Assembly: GCF_001373415.1 (NCBI RefSeq)
Contig: NZ_CDSE01000036.1
Coordinates: forward strand, 1 to 64,000
Length of the DNA: 64,000 nucleotides
Direction: 5' to 3'
Source of the DNA: Paenibacillus dakarensis
GTDB lineage: Bacteria > Bacillota > Bacilli > Paenibacillales > Paenibacillaceae
Shown here: piece after piece, positions 32,833 through 42,089 of the stretch
Layout of the letters: every line of letters starts with the position of its first letter
How positions within the stretch are numbered: position 1 is the stretch's first letter
Notes under the pieces: model-generated
What the model was told of the DNA's origin: nothing
Seen by the model: the letters and a program-made list of their open reading frames with translations, nothing else
The model's database searches: none
Position numbers and translations under genes: made by a program

Positions 32833-35067
32833 CTAATAGGAAAAATCCGCTGAACGAGTAATCAAGTAACGGTTCCCCTCCACTTGGTCGGTGCTCTCAC
32901 CCAAAACCGTGCCCAGCATCCTTGTTATTCCAGGCAAAAACCACAATCTCATTCCCGTAACCACTTCACCGGATGCATACGTTCCCCGATCCGCCGGATT
33001 CACGCCTGTATGCATCCTGATTAATGCCAACATACGGGACATCTTCTTCTCGTTGTTGCTATGAATAAACATGAACATCCGCAAATGATCCCTGTATGAT
33101 ATTTCTACAGGCATATATTTGGAGAGCTGGATCGAGCCCTCTTGAGTCAGCCGAATCATGTCCTCTATAGCTTTCTCAACGCCATACAGAATAGCTGCCG
33201 CCAGAATAAGCAGAGGGTTTCCCATTTTACTATTCACAACAAAGCCTTCCATGGTCCGGATAGCAAGCCTGGAGGCGAATATCTCTCCGTAAGCCGCTGC
33301 GATATTACCTGAGGGATTATGAAATCCGTACAATATGTATTCGACCTCCTGCTTCTCCACAGCAAACTCCTGGTTTAAATTCTGCGCTGAAGCAGGGTCC
33401 TTCAGAACCTTTTCTAACTGGGTAATGTCAAAATGCTGAAAATAATGAACAGCATATTCATTTTGATAAAGCTCGTCCCTTATTCCTGACAAAAGATTCC
33501 CCATAGAGCCATATGCATCATCCATGTCATCCATCGAGGATTTACCGGCATCATAGGGATCACTCTCCAGAGCTCTCCCTTCACTTACGCCCGTTTCTCC
33601 GTTGTTAAAAGCTACACTTTCATCGTAATAACGTTGAAGCTCCCGGAACTGATCCATAATCTCTTGATTCTTTGGGCTTGCTCCGCTTAATGCCTCAACA
33701 ATTTTAGCTGCTTCCTTCAGCTGGTTCTGAGCCTTCTTCTCCGTCTCCTTTCGCTCCGCATCAGAAGAACGAAACTGCTCCAACATAGCAAGCTCTCGGT
33801 CCAAAATATTCTCGCTTCCAGAGACTCCATACTTTCTAAGGTAATCCTGGAGCGCATCACTCGCACTTATCACAGCCCCCTTCATACCGGATCCTCCCAT
33901 AGAAGAAAGCAAGCTTGAGATTCGTTCATTGGCTTGCACCCAGCCCCTCCGTTGAGCCGATATTTCATCCCCAAGTCCATTCAATACTTCGTCAGTATGA
34001 ATCAGCTTCTCTGCTTGCCCGCGAATCGACCGAATGATGTCTGCATCCCCGGCATTCGAACCGTCTGAGCCTGGTGTATGATTATTGGTTACTTGGTCAT
34101 ACCCCTCCGTCTCAGATCGGGCTTCTGCATCCTTGATAACCTGCTTCATTTCTTCATTTATTGCCCTTGCTTCTTCCAGCAGCTCATCAGCTTCTTTAAG
34201 CAGCTTGTCCTGCTCTTTCTGTATCTTCGCGACTTTTTGGAGCATATCTGATGTTACGGAAGAAACATCACCCAGATAGGCCGCTATAAGAAACGTATAC
34301 AGCTTTTCCTCATCTGCCGGACGTGCTGCATCCTCCTGCATCTTCAGCAAATAATCATTGTACTGGGCAGCTGCGTCTTCCGCAGTGCGAACAGAGCCTC
34401 CTAATGATTCATCCTGAATACTTGATCCCGGCGGGTTCATAACCAGTTCAGCCAGCTTCTGCACGTTCTTCCCTGCTTGACGCTGTTTTTCAAGCATTTC
34501 ATTCAGGGCCGCTTCGCGTTTGTCATATAACTTTCTCAGCTTTTTCAAAACATCCATGGCATTGGAAGCTTCCTTCATCGACTGAGACAGCGGTTTATAC
34601 TTATTCACAAGCTCCAGCGTAAAATCAATCGGTGCTTTATACTTCATATCTTCACTGATCTGCCGATTGAAAATATCATACTTGCCAAGAGGACGCTCCA
34701 GTGTAAGTCCCGAGCTGTCAAGCTCCAGAGGAAGCAGATGAAATGCATCTCCCCTCTCTCCGGGACTCAAGTTGTCATTCAGCATTTTGCCCATGATGTA
34801 GTCTCCTTCGCTCTCCCCGAATGCAAACAGCCCATACTCCTGCTGAAGCTGCGGATCATAAGAGGACATCACAGAACGGACAGCAGCCCGGGCCAGTCGT
34901 TCACTCTGAACCTTCATAGCTGCAACTCTGGCGAAATCAATGAATACCGCCACAAATATAAACACTGCCGATAAGGCGATAATTAAAAATATGGAAACAG
35001 CTCCATCCGTGGAGCCTCCTCTAAACTTCTTCCCTGCCCTTTTATCGCACCGATTTATCGTGATCAT
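32833..35067 (-). CDS. large TadG-like membrane protein (DUF5702-type)
   Basis: The 744-residue protein has an N-terminal membrane helix (about 23-44, GAVSIFLIIALSAVFIFVAV) followed by DFARVAAMKVQSERLARAA, the start seen in TadG/DUF5702-type proteins. Long helical regions with coiled-coil character (about 190-225, 275-320, 410-470) fill the middle. A C-terminal domain follows (NSKMGNPLLILAAAILYGVE, VEISYRDHLRMFMFIH). Most of it should lie outside the membrane. It overlaps the preceding TadE-like gene by four bases. The family name is from resemblance and is less certain than its place in the tad locus. Confidence 0.75.
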   Translation of the reverse strand: MITINRCDKRAGKKFRGGSTDGAVSIFLIIALSAVFIFVAVFIDFARVAAMKVQSERLARAAVRSVMSSYDPQLQQEYGLFAFGESEGDYIMGKMLNDNLSPGERGDAFHLLPLELDSSGLTLERPLGKYDIFNRQISEDMKYKAPIDFTLELVNKYKPLSQSMKEASNAMDVLKKLRKLYDKREAALNEMLEKQRQAGKNVQKLAELVMNPPGSSIQDESLGGSVRTAEDAAAQYNDYLLKMQEDAARPADEEKLYTFLIAAYLGDVSSVTSDMLQKVAKIQKEQDKLLKEADELLEEARAINEEMKQVIKDAEARSETEGYDQVTNNHTPGSDGSNAGDADIIRSIRGQAEKLIHTDEVLNGLGDEISAQRRGWVQANERISSLLSSMGGSGMKGAVISASDALQDYLRKYGVSGSENILDRELAMLEQFRSSDAERKETEKKAQNQLKEAAKIVEALSGASPKNQEIMDQFRELQRYYDESVAFNNGETGVSEGRALESDPYDAGKSSMDDMDDAYGSMGNLLSGIRDELYQNEYAVHYFQHFDITQLEKVLKDPASAQNLNQEFAVEKQEVEYILYGFHNPSGNIAAAYGEIFASRLAIRTMEGFVVNSKMGNPLLILAAAILYGVEKAIEDMIRLTQEGSIQLSKYMPVEISYRDHLRMFMFIHSNNEKKMSRMLALIRMHTGVNPADRGTYASGEVVTGMRLWFLPGITRMLGTVLGESTDQVEGNRYLITRSADFSY

Positions 35068-35744
35068 CGACCTCCATACCTCTGCAGCACTTCGGAAGCT
35101 GTTCCAGCATCGGTACGATTTCCATCTGCACGCTTAAATTTCGAACCATAATATCGCATCAGCTCAACAGTTCGAATAAACTCGACCGGATCTGCTATAA
35201 AAGAGTGACTGCTAACTTCAAGGTCTGCTCCCCCAGATATTACCTTTTCCAGTGGAGCTATCGATGCAGGCCAGGATAAGGTCGTGCTTACTTTCCGCAG
35301 TAATACTTTATTGTCATACTTCATTTCTCCCTCCATTCCATCAGGCACAGATTCTGCCCCTTTGGTCATTTTCACGAACGGGAGGTCACTGTCTGACGCT
35401 GTATTAGGAATAGTTATCGTAGGTGAAGATGATTCGCTTCCTAGACTAAATAGTGAAGCAAGCAGACGATCATCAGTAAGCCTCCAGTAGAGAGGGTCAT
35501 AATTCCCTTCTGCCATCCTTCCGGTGTGTGCATCCTTTTTGCTGTTATCCCATATAAATGCCGTACGTTCTGAAGCAGCGGACGAGGCTTGTACCAAAAA
35601 GGATTTCTGATACACATACAGGCATAGAAATAACAGCATTGCCGTGACCAGCAGTACAATCGGAAGAACAAAGGAGGCCTCAACGGTAAAGCTGCCATCA
35701 CTGCTCTTCCATAGCCGGCGTCTATTTCTATTTAATGAAATCAT
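35064..35744 (-). CDS. TadE-like pseudopilin protein
   Basis: I choose ATG 35744, which gives MISLNRNRRRLWKSSDGSFT and then VEASFVLPIVLLVTAMLLFL. That is a short basic leader, the TadE motif (Gly, then Glu five residues on) and one helix, as expected. Longer readings to 35816 lie over the pilin gene. The chosen start overlaps the pilin's last 17 bases and has only a weak ribosome site, so coupling is likely. The product is 226 residues. Its soluble domain contains Ser/Thr-rich loops (SESSSPTITI) and should lie outside the cell. Confidence 0.8.
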   Translation of the reverse strand: MISLNRNRRRLWKSSDGSFTVEASFVLPIVLLVTAMLLFLCLYVYQKSFLVQASSAASERTAFIWDNSKKDAHTGRMAEGNYDPLYWRLTDDRLLASLFSLGSESSSPTITIPNTASDSDLPFVKMTKGAESVPDGMEGEMKYDNKVLLRKVSTTLSWPASIAPLEKVISGGADLEVSSHSFIADPVEFIRTVELMRYYGSKFKRADGNRTDAGTASEVLQRYGGR

Positions 35745-35916
35745 TAGCTTTAGTGTTGACGTTATCAAAGAGTCTCTTAACCAGTTTAAAAAGCTCATCT
35801 TTAAAGAAAAGAGCAATAATCAGAATTACCACAATAATTAAAATCATCTCAAGTGTTCCAATACCTTTCTCGTCCTTCCAAAAAGACCTCATTCCATTAC
35901 GGAGAAACCTCATCAT
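35728..35916 (-). CDS. Flp-type (class IVb) pilin
   Basis: The 62-residue protein reads MMRFLRNGMRSFWKDEKGIG and then TLEMILIIVVILIIALFF. The basic leader, Gly-Ile-Gly, the Glu after the cleavage point and a ~20-residue hydrophobic helix match the Flp1-like pilin family, the major subunit of Tad pili. I take ATG 35916 because AAGGTG lies eight bases upstream; the TTG two codons before is too close to that site. It would be cleaved by the TadV-like enzyme. It is encoded between TadC and a TadE-like gene. Confidence 0.85.
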   Translation of the reverse strand: MMRFLRNGMRSFWKDEKGIGTLEMILIIVVILIIALFFKDELFKLVKRLFDNVNTKANDFIK

Positions 35917-35936
35917 CTTCAATACACCTTGCCCTT

Positions 35937-36815
35937 CTACATATTCATCATCATGAATGCCGGCGCACCGACCAATACAATTACAACCATAAAAATAACG
36001 ACCATAGGGAAAATCAGTTTCGATGAAGCCTGTTCCCCCCTAGTGCGTGCGATAGCTTTACGCTTCTCCCACAGTACACGTGATAAATCACGCAGCGCCA
36101 AAACAAAGTCGTTGCCTCCACGCCGGAAATTCAACAGCACCGTAGTTGTAAAAATAGATACTTCCTGGATCGCGCAGCGTCTGCTGAATTGTTCAAATGC
36201 CTGCTGAAAGGAGTGTCCACCTTCCCAATCTCCGACAATTTTTCGAAGCTCAGCATATAAGGGGTGGTTGTCTTCTGCTTTACGTTCCACACAATGTACA
36301 ATCGCTTTTTGAACATTTTCCCCGGCACCGACCAGCAGGATTATTTTGTTCAGCATTTCGGGGAGCTCCATCACAATATCCTGATCACGTATCATGACCT
36401 TCTTACTAAGATCCTTCACCATCGAAACAGGAAGGAGTACACTCAGAAAAGCGCCTCCCAGCACCCCGATCGGATCAGCTGTACCCATAGACCATAATGA
36501 GCCGCCAATCAGAATGATCCAGCTGTAAGCAAGACACTCCGCCATAAAGAGCAGGCTCATTTCAGCACTATAGCGAAGGCCATGAATCTTTTGGACGGAT
36601 CGCTGTATCCGGAAAAAGAGAATGGGTGCCCGGGTAGACACCTTGCTCTGTTCCAGGATAAACAGAAACGGAGGTGACAGTTTTCTTAACCGCAGCCCTT
36701 CCATCTTCAGCCTGCTGTAATGCTGATATCGTCTTCCGTTCTTATGATTCAGCACCACCCAGCCACCCAACAGCAGAATCAGCAGGATTCCGCATACCCA
36801 TATCAGCATCACCAC
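35937..36815 (-). CDS. TadC-like type II secretion F domain protein
   Basis: This is a membrane platform protein for Tad pilus assembly. The product (about 292 residues) has an N-terminal helix (5-23), a T2SS-F domain around 150-270 (DQDIVMELPEMLNKIILLVG, and GGNDFVLALRDLSRVLWEKR near its end) and a closing helix at the C-terminus. GTG 36815 lies six bases after GGAG; the TTG at 36821 directly abuts that site, so I prefer the GTG. It follows TadB and precedes the pilin gene, as in other tad loci. Confidence 0.85.
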   Translation of the reverse strand: MVMLIWVCGILLILLLGGWVVLNHKNGRRYQHYSRLKMEGLRLRKLSPPFLFILEQSKVSTRAPILFFRIQRSVQKIHGLRYSAEMSLLFMAECLAYSWIILIGGSLWSMGTADPIGVLGGAFLSVLLPVSMVKDLSKKVMIRDQDIVMELPEMLNKIILLVGAGENVQKAIVHCVERKAEDNHPLYAELRKIVGDWEGGHSFQQAFEQFSRRCAIQEVSIFTTTVLLNFRRGGNDFVLALRDLSRVLWEKRKAIARTRGEQASSKLIFPMVVIFMVVIVLVGAPAFMMMNM

Positions 36816-36824
36816 AGTCAACTC

Positions 36825-37655
36825 CTACACCCTAATGTCCATCATCTTCGTAATCCACCAGAAGCAGCCGGTCAGAGCCAATAATGCAAATGTTGATATA
36901 ACGATCCCTGCACCGCTGTTATGCATAGGCTCCATATAATCTGCTGCCGACATATTCATAAACAGCAGGAGCATAAATGGGGATAATAGTAACGCCTTGG
37001 ATTCAAATTTTTTCTGGGCGATCATGACGGATATTTCCTGCTGAATATCAAGCTTTTCCCCTATTACAGAAGATGTTCGGCGAATGACCTCTACCAAGTC
37101 TCCGCCCGTTCTTTTACAGGTTGTAAATACATCCGCAAAGTTCGTGACATCCTCCATTCCAGCTCTACGTGCGAAATCCTGAAGCGCCGATTCAATCGGT
37201 TCTCCAAACTCCAGGCGTGACACAATAACCTTTAGTTCAAATATCAGATCGCTTTGAGCACCCGGATCAAGCATGAGCAGATCATCAACGGCATCCCGGA
37301 ATCCATTCTCCACAGAGCGTCCAGCTGATAAGGAAGAAGACAAGGAGTAAAGAGCCTGTTTAAAATGTAGATTAAGTGTGGATCTCCTGCGATCAAGCAG
37401 CTGACGCTGCCAGAAACGGGGAACGATTAATCCTCCGCATGCCAGAATCAGAGACAAAATTACATGCTGATAAAACAGATAGCCCATCACATAAAATAGG
37501 AGACAACCAACAGCGATGCAGCTAAGACGCTGCCTTCTCGATAAGGTGTATTCCCTGTAATCCGGAAGTTTATTTCTTGTGTTAGTGGGTGAATGTACAG
37601 ATGCTTTACTGTTTAAAGCTTTAGGTGGTACGCGTATCGCTCTGTCTGCTTTCAT
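36825..37655 (-). CDS. TadB-like type II secretion F domain protein
   Basis: ATG 37655 overlaps the stop of tadA by four bases and follows GGGGGTGG, so I prefer it to the in-frame start at 37739. The product is 276 residues with helices at about 42-65, 222-245 and 248-266. The T2SS-F core is RRRSTLNLHFKQALYSLSSS with FADVFTTCKRTGGDLVEVIR. TadB pairs with TadC to form the inner-membrane platform driven by the TadA ATPase. Its length and motifs look intact, although tadA just upstream is frameshifted. Confidence 0.88.
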   Translation of the reverse strand: MKADRAIRVPPKALNSKASVHSPTNTRNKLPDYREYTLSRRQRLSCIAVGCLLFYVMGYLFYQHVILSLILACGGLIVPRFWQRQLLDRRRSTLNLHFKQALYSLSSSLSAGRSVENGFRDAVDDLLMLDPGAQSDLIFELKVIVSRLEFGEPIESALQDFARRAGMEDVTNFADVFTTCKRTGGDLVEVIRRTSSVIGEKLDIQQEISVMIAQKKFESKALLLSPFMLLLFMNMSAADYMEPMHNSGAGIVISTFALLALTGCFWWITKMMDIRV

Positions 37656-38900
37656 GTCACCACCCCCATACGTTGGAGCGGCCAGGATGTAATCCCTGCC
37701 ATCCTCAGCTTGTCTACATTCATGAGCGGGTTTCCACATGGTTCAAGCTGACCTTGAATACGCCCGTCTGTTTCTCCACTTTCACGGAAACGGTACAGCG
37801 GATTGATAGACACCTGATCTCCGTCCATACCGACAACTTCACTGATTTCTGTAATGCGGCGGGACCGGTCCCTAAGCCTCGATAAATGAACAAAGATATC
37901 TATTGCTGAACTGATCTGCTGCCTAACGACAGACACCGGCAAATCTGCTCCGCTCAGCACCATCGTCTCAAGACGGCTGATCATGTCTCGGGTGCTGTTT
38001 GAATGCCCAGTGGAGAGGCTTCCGTCGTGTCCCGTGTTCATCGCCTGCAGCATATCCAGCGCCTCGCTGCCGCGCACCTCACCCACCACAATCCGGTTAG
38101 GCCTCATCCGAAGGGAAGAACGAATTAAATCACGAATCGATATTTCACCCCGACCTTCGGTATTCGCATTCCTTGTCTCCAATGACACCAGATTCGGTAC
38201 CGTTACAATTTTCAATTCTGCAGAATCTTCAATCGTAATAACCCGCTCATCAGCAGGGATGAACTGGGACAAGGCATTTAGAAAGGTAGTCTTGCCTGAG
38301 CCAGTCCCCCCCGCTGATAAAAATGTTATACTTCCCGATCACAAGCGTTCGTAATAAATCTGCTGTTTCCTGATTCAATGCTCCTCTGGACACCAGATTA
38401 TCCATCGTCATAGGCGATTCCGGGAATTTTCGGATCGTCATTGTTGGCCCTTTCAGCGCAATAGGAGGAAGAACAATATTGACCCGGGATCCATCCTTGA
38501 GCCTCGCATCTACAATCGGTGAAGATTCATTGACGACCCGGTTCACCGTCCCTACAATAGTCTGAATAATATCCTCCAGTCTGCTCTGGGACTCGAAATG
38601 AACCTCGAGGCGCGTCACTTCCCCGTCTTGTTCAATGAACACATCCTTATGGCTGTTGATCATAATCTCGGTAATTGCAGGATTATCCACCAAGGGCTGA
38701 AGCACATCCAGGCCCCGAAAGGAGTCGTAAACCCTCCGTACCAATATGCGTCTTGCCGAAGCTGTGAGTTCTCGTAGCTCTGGCCGCCCCCACACAATCT
38801 CCTCGATATATTGCATCAGCTCGCGGTTACTAATGGCTGATGTAATATCAAGTCCTGCACGCACTTCATTTCGTATAGAAATAAATATCTCCTCATCCAT
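37652..38900 (-). pseudogene. tadA/cpaF secretion ATPase, frameshifted in Walker A
   Basis: TadA is the hexameric ATPase that powers Tad pilus assembly. The first frame from ATG 38900 (after GGCGGAGGAAG) covers the N-terminal domain: IMINSHKDVFIEQDGEV, VDARLKDGSRVNIVLPPIAL, and KYNIFISGG at about 190-198. It then runs out of phase. The second frame supplies GSGKTTFLNALSQFIPADER, VVGEVRGSEALDMLQAMNTG and the rest to the normal end. The break is in seven G in a row (C on the plus strand, 38,306-38,312), and six would restore ISGGTGSGKTT. It may be a true mutation, a phase-variable tract or a base-calling slip in a homopolymer. Confidence 0.9.
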
Positions 38901-40050
38901 ACGCTCTTCCTCCGCCCATCCCCGTTCCAATCTCATCATTCTCATCAAGCGAATCACTGCAGAGTTTCAATACATCCCGCTGGAATATGGGCGAACATAA
39001 TAACAAATCTTCCTGGTTTACCTGCTTCCAGGAAGGAACATACGAAAGCATGCTATCGATTCTTATATCCTTACGCGGGAGCGGATTAGCCAGACTGCCT
39101 ATAAACCGGTTCATAATAAACCTGCTCTTAGCCATGATCCGGTTGAACTCTACGGCGTCCTCTTTCTCCATATGCGCAAACCATGCACCGGTCTTATACA
39201 TACTGATCAGGTCATCCAGCAGTACCCATAACAGCATGCTGCACTTTCCCATCACCGCATGAAGCCGTTCTTGGGAATGGTTATCCGTGTCAATCACGAT
39301 GACATCGTACTGACCACAATTTGCAATTAAATCAATTAATATCTCTACATCATCCTCTGTCATTTCCATTAGTTCCTTCAGATGACTGCTCGGTTCGAAT
39401 ACATCACACTTCAGTACATCATGCCTGATCACGTAGGGTGCAAGGGCTATTTCTGATCGTTCTGACCGATCCTGTGAGGACTTGATCTCATACAGCAGCC
39501 TGGAAAAGACGGATTCGTGTCCTCCCCTCTGTTCGTGTGGAAATAATGCCAGAGAATTAACGATCTCCAAATTTAAATAGAACACCTTCTTGCCCAGCAT
39601 CCCAAGCTGTTTCGCCATATTTATTGATGCAGTTGTCTTCCCGCTCCCTCCAAGAGCAGACATAAATCCAATGATCTGGGCGCTACCATTAAATAGACTC
39701 ATCCGTTCTGCACGCTTTCCCCTGACATGGCCAATCCAGAGATCGATCAGCTGCGGCAGAGGCTGATATTTCGCAGTGATTAGTCCATCTCCATGAAGAC
39801 TAGGCAAATCTCCCCCTTCACTAAGAACAACCCATGGAACAGTTGACCTTTCCTTAGACAACCAGGATTCAAGCATATGTGCCTCACCTACAATCAGATC
39901 AGGTAAGTCCGGGTACTGCAGCAGCGTCTCCATCCGGGTGAATGCCGTAATCTGTACCTTATTCACATACTCGCTTCCGTGTATGTAATGAAGGAGTGGT
40001 TCAACGTACCCCGCATCCTGTACAGCCAGTATGATCCTGACCGGTAGCAT
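38893..40050 (-). CDS. TadZ/CpaE-like ATPase
   Basis: ATG 40050 follows AAGAAGGGG at ten bases, so I prefer it to ATG 40155. The product is 385 residues. An N-terminal receiver-like domain (about 1-115) is followed by a MinD/ParA-type ATPase domain with a deviant Walker A, SALGGSGKTTASINMAKQL (131-149), and DVIVIDTDNHSQ later. TadZ proteins localise the Tad machine to the cell pole. It is the first gene of the operon and its end overlaps tadA by eight bases. Confidence 0.85.
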   Translation of the reverse strand: MLPVRIILAVQDAGYVEPLLHYIHGSEYVNKVQITAFTRMETLLQYPDLPDLIVGEAHMLESWLSKERSTVPWVVLSEGGDLPSLHGDGLITAKYQPLPQLIDLWIGHVRGKRAERMSLFNGSAQIIGFMSALGGSGKTTASINMAKQLGMLGKKVFYLNLEIVNSLALFPHEQRGGHESVFSRLLYEIKSSQDRSERSEIALAPYVIRHDVLKCDVFEPSSHLKELMEMTEDDVEILIDLIANCGQYDVIVIDTDNHSQERLHAVMGKCSMLLWVLLDDLISMYKTGAWFAHMEKEDAVEFNRIMAKSRFIMNRFIGSLANPLPRKDIRIDSMLSYVPSWKQVNQEDLLLCSPIFQRDVLKLCSDSLDENDEIGTGMGGGRAYG

Positions 40051-40084
40051 AGTAAGATAACCCCTTCTTTCGTCAAAACAACGC

Positions 40085-40131
40085 AAAAAAGCACCGTCCA
40101 AGCCGCTGTATGCGGTCATTGAACGGTGCTT
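40085..40131 (-). promoter_or_regulatory. terminator-like hairpin in the tad operon leader
   Basis: AAGCACCGT and ACGGTGCTT form a 9-bp stem with an inner CCGC/GCGG arm. Six T follow on the minus strand, 40 bases before the tadZ start and downstream of a possible promoter. The next gene upstream points the other way, so this hairpin terminates nothing obvious unless it acts as an attenuator of the tad operon. Confidence 0.55.
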
Positions 40132-40156
40132 CCGTTGTCTTGTTATAATTTTCATA

Positions 40157-40186
40157 AGAATATCATAGATTACGGCGAACCAGCAA
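40157..40186 (-). promoter_or_regulatory. possible promoter of the tad operon
   Basis: TTGCTG and TATTCT are separated by 18 bases. The match is modest, but the place fits a transcript that begins about 20 bases before the leader hairpin. The rest of the 314-base gap to the nuclease gene is AT-rich, with no further structure seen. Confidence 0.35.
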
Positions 40187-40364
40187 GTGTAATTTTTCGT
40201 TCTTCATTTAATTCCCCTCATCCTCTTGCTAAAATAAAAAAATACCTTCATAATGGGAACCTCAGGAACAAACGTTCTTAGAAGAAGTGCTCTATATTAC
40301 GTCATCCTATATAGTAGCTCCTACAGTCATTATAAACAGCATCTAGCCAGGAGAGTGACAACTT

Positions 40365-41213
40365 ATGATAAGACGAATTTTACCCATTCTGATTGCAGGA
40401 ATGCTCCTATTATCCGGCTGCAGCAATTCAGGAATCACACCGAATACCGGATCTTCATCAGACCAAACTAACAACGTTACAGAACAGAACAACATTAAGC
40501 CATCCACTTCAACATCGAACAAGCAAAAGCACTATGCTACCGATGACCTTAACATCGCCAGAGTCCCGGTCACCCTTGTTAAAGCAGTGGACGGGGACAC
40601 GATCAGCGTGAAATATAAAGGAAAAACAGAAAAGGTCCGTTTTTTGCTAGTGGACACTCCGGAAACGAGCCATCCCCAACTTGGTGTTCAGCCCTTTGGT
40701 CCAGAAGCCAAAGCCTTCACGAAGGATATTGTGGAGAATGCCAAAAAGCTTGAACTCGAATTCGATATTGGACCGAGCCGTGATAAATATTCCCGATTGC
40801 TTGCCTATGTATACGCTGACGGGAAAATGGTTCAGGAGCTTCTTCTTGAGCAGGGTCTTGCCCGTGTAGCTTATATCTACCAGCCGAATGTACGGTACGT
40901 CGATAAATTCAACGATCTCCAGAAGAACAGCCGCAAGAAGGAACTTGGTATTTGGAGTGTCGAAAACTATGCTCAGGATGACGGCTTTCACCCTGAAGAG
41001 CATAAGAACGGAAGCAGCTCAAACGCGAACACCACCTCCAAGAAAGAGACAGATCAACCGAAGAATACTTGCAATATTAAAGGCAACATCAATTCCAAAG
41101 GGGAGAAAATATATCATCTTCCCGGGACCCCACACTATGATAAAACCAAGCAGGAGCAGTGGTTCTGCAGCGAAAGCGAAGCCAAGAAAGCCGGTTTCCG
41201 TGCCCCGAAGTAA
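40365..41213 (+). CDS. thermonuclease-family lipoprotein
   Basis: The 282-residue protein has a lipoprotein signal ending LLLSGCS with Cys19. A Thr/Asn/Ser-rich linker follows. A staphylococcal-nuclease domain spans about 60-205: TLVKAVDGDTISVKYKGKTE, VRFLLVDTPETSHP with catalytic-type Arg and Asp, DKYSRLLAYVYADG and LGIWS. A C-terminal domain (about 228-282, CNIKGNINSKGEKIYHLPGT, WFCSESEAKKAGFRAPK) is the module often found after such nucleases. It should be anchored outside the membrane and cut DNA or RNA with calcium. It is plus-strand and divergent from the tad operon. Confidence 0.9.
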   Translation: MIRRILPILIAGMLLLSGCSNSGITPNTGSSSDQTNNVTEQNNIKPSTSTSNKQKHYATDDLNIARVPVTLVKAVDGDTISVKYKGKTEKVRFLLVDTPETSHPQLGVQPFGPEAKAFTKDIVENAKKLELEFDIGPSRDKYSRLLAYVYADGKMVQELLLEQGLARVAYIYQPNVRYVDKFNDLQKNSRKKELGIWSVENYAQDDGFHPEEHKNGSSSNANTTSKKETDQPKNTCNIKGNINSKGEKIYHLPGTPHYDKTKQEQWFCSESEAKKAGFRAPK

Positions 41214-41217
41214 TTCA

Positions 41218-41652
41218 TCACAAGAACCGGCGCCGGATTTCCGGTGTCGGTATCATGCATTCATCATCTTTTCCAAACCAGCGATAACGATTCTTCGCTA
41301 TCCACTTATATATGAAATCCCGGAATACACGAGGCACAATAATAAATCCATACAGCAGCGGCCATGGAAATGGCAAGTGCCGGGCAATCCGCAGAGCAGC
41401 TGCAGACTTTGTATAGTATATGCCATTCTCTATAACTACAACCGTCTCAACCAGATCCTCCTGCAGTCCTCCTTGCGATAGCAGCTTCTGTCCAATCCCC
41501 GATTGTTGGGAAGCAAACCGAAATACGCCATCCGGGTCCCTCTTTATAATGAACTTGGTAAGTCCCTGGCACATATGACATACCCCGTCAATCAGTACAA
41601 TAACATGTTTCTCCGGCTGTTCTGAATCTATGCTCATGCCCTTTCCCTCCAA
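41218..41652 (-). CDS. DCC-family thiol-disulfide oxidoreductase-like protein (DUF393)
   Basis: The 144-residue protein has the family's opening VIVLIDGVCHMCQGLTKFII (about 13-32) with CxxC, then RFASQQSG and a middle helix. It ends YRWFGKDDECMIPTPEIRRR. Members are thioredoxin-like by fold but their physiological substrate is not known. The ATG is followed by a normal length. Its stop lies four bases from the stop of the nuclease gene on the other strand, so the two genes converge and share the downstream region with no terminator between them. Confidence 0.9.
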   Translation of the reverse strand: MEGKGMSIDSEQPEKHVIVLIDGVCHMCQGLTKFIIKRDPDGVFRFASQQSGIGQKLLSQGGLQEDLVETVVVIENGIYYTKSAAALRIARHLPFPWPLLYGFIIVPRVFRDFIYKWIAKNRYRWFGKDDECMIPTPEIRRRFL

Positions 41653-41677
41653 TCGTTAGCTTTGTTCTAATATATAA

Positions 41678-41706
41678 GAAAAAAACGCGGGAGAACTCTC
41701 CCGCGC
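41678..41706 (-). terminator. terminator of the small zinc-binding-like gene
   Basis: CGCGGGAGA pairs with TCTCCCGCG over a two-base gap, followed by six T on the minus strand. Confidence 0.85.
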
Positions 41707-41725
41707 TCTATCGTACTTTCGATTG

Positions 41726-42010
41726 TTACTCAGCAACTGCGCTGTTCAGCCATCCGCCGTCTTTCATCTGCTGATCGAGATCAACCGAAAACTTCTCCAT
41801 GCATTTGCAAATGAAATCTTTACGGCACACCGGACAAGGTGTTTTTCCAAGTCGGCTCACATTAGTCATTTTCCATTCCGGAAAACGATTGTAAAACACG
41901 CGGCATTCTGTTCCATCAGCTAAACTGATAATGAACTCGTAAAGCCCTTCCTCTACGTTGCTTCCGGCTTTGGTCACGTTGGAAATTTGCGGTCTGTATG
42001 ACACATGCAT
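41726..42010 (-). CDS. small Cys-rich hypothetical protein
   Basis: This 94-residue protein has YRPQISNVTKAGSNVEEG, an EFIISLADGTECRVFYNRFP strand pair, and a CPVCRKDFICKC cluster (about 60-71) that could bind zinc. No family is recognised. The start is uncertain (ATG 42010 or GTG 42013) and the ribosome site is weak. It ends in a strong terminator and is alone between the DCC gene and another zinc-ribbon gene. Confidence 0.65.
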   Translation of the reverse strand: MHVSYRPQISNVTKAGSNVEEGLYEFIISLADGTECRVFYNRFPEWKMTNVSRLGKTPCPVCRKDFICKCMEKFSVDLDQQMKDGGWLNSAVAE

Positions 42011-42089
42011 CACCCATTTATTTAAATTTCGTCTTAATTACCTTGTACTTTCTAGTACTTAGACATAATAAAGATTTTTAAGGGTGATG

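Noticed and set aside
40050..40155. ATG 40155 as the start of tadZ
   Set aside because: No ribosome site, and the extra 35 codons cross a terminator hairpin; ATG 40050 has AAGAAGGGG.
40051..40364. Cyclic-di-GMP riboswitch in front of the tad operon
   Set aside because: The leader is short and the conserved GEMM motifs are absent; only a terminator-like hairpin is seen.
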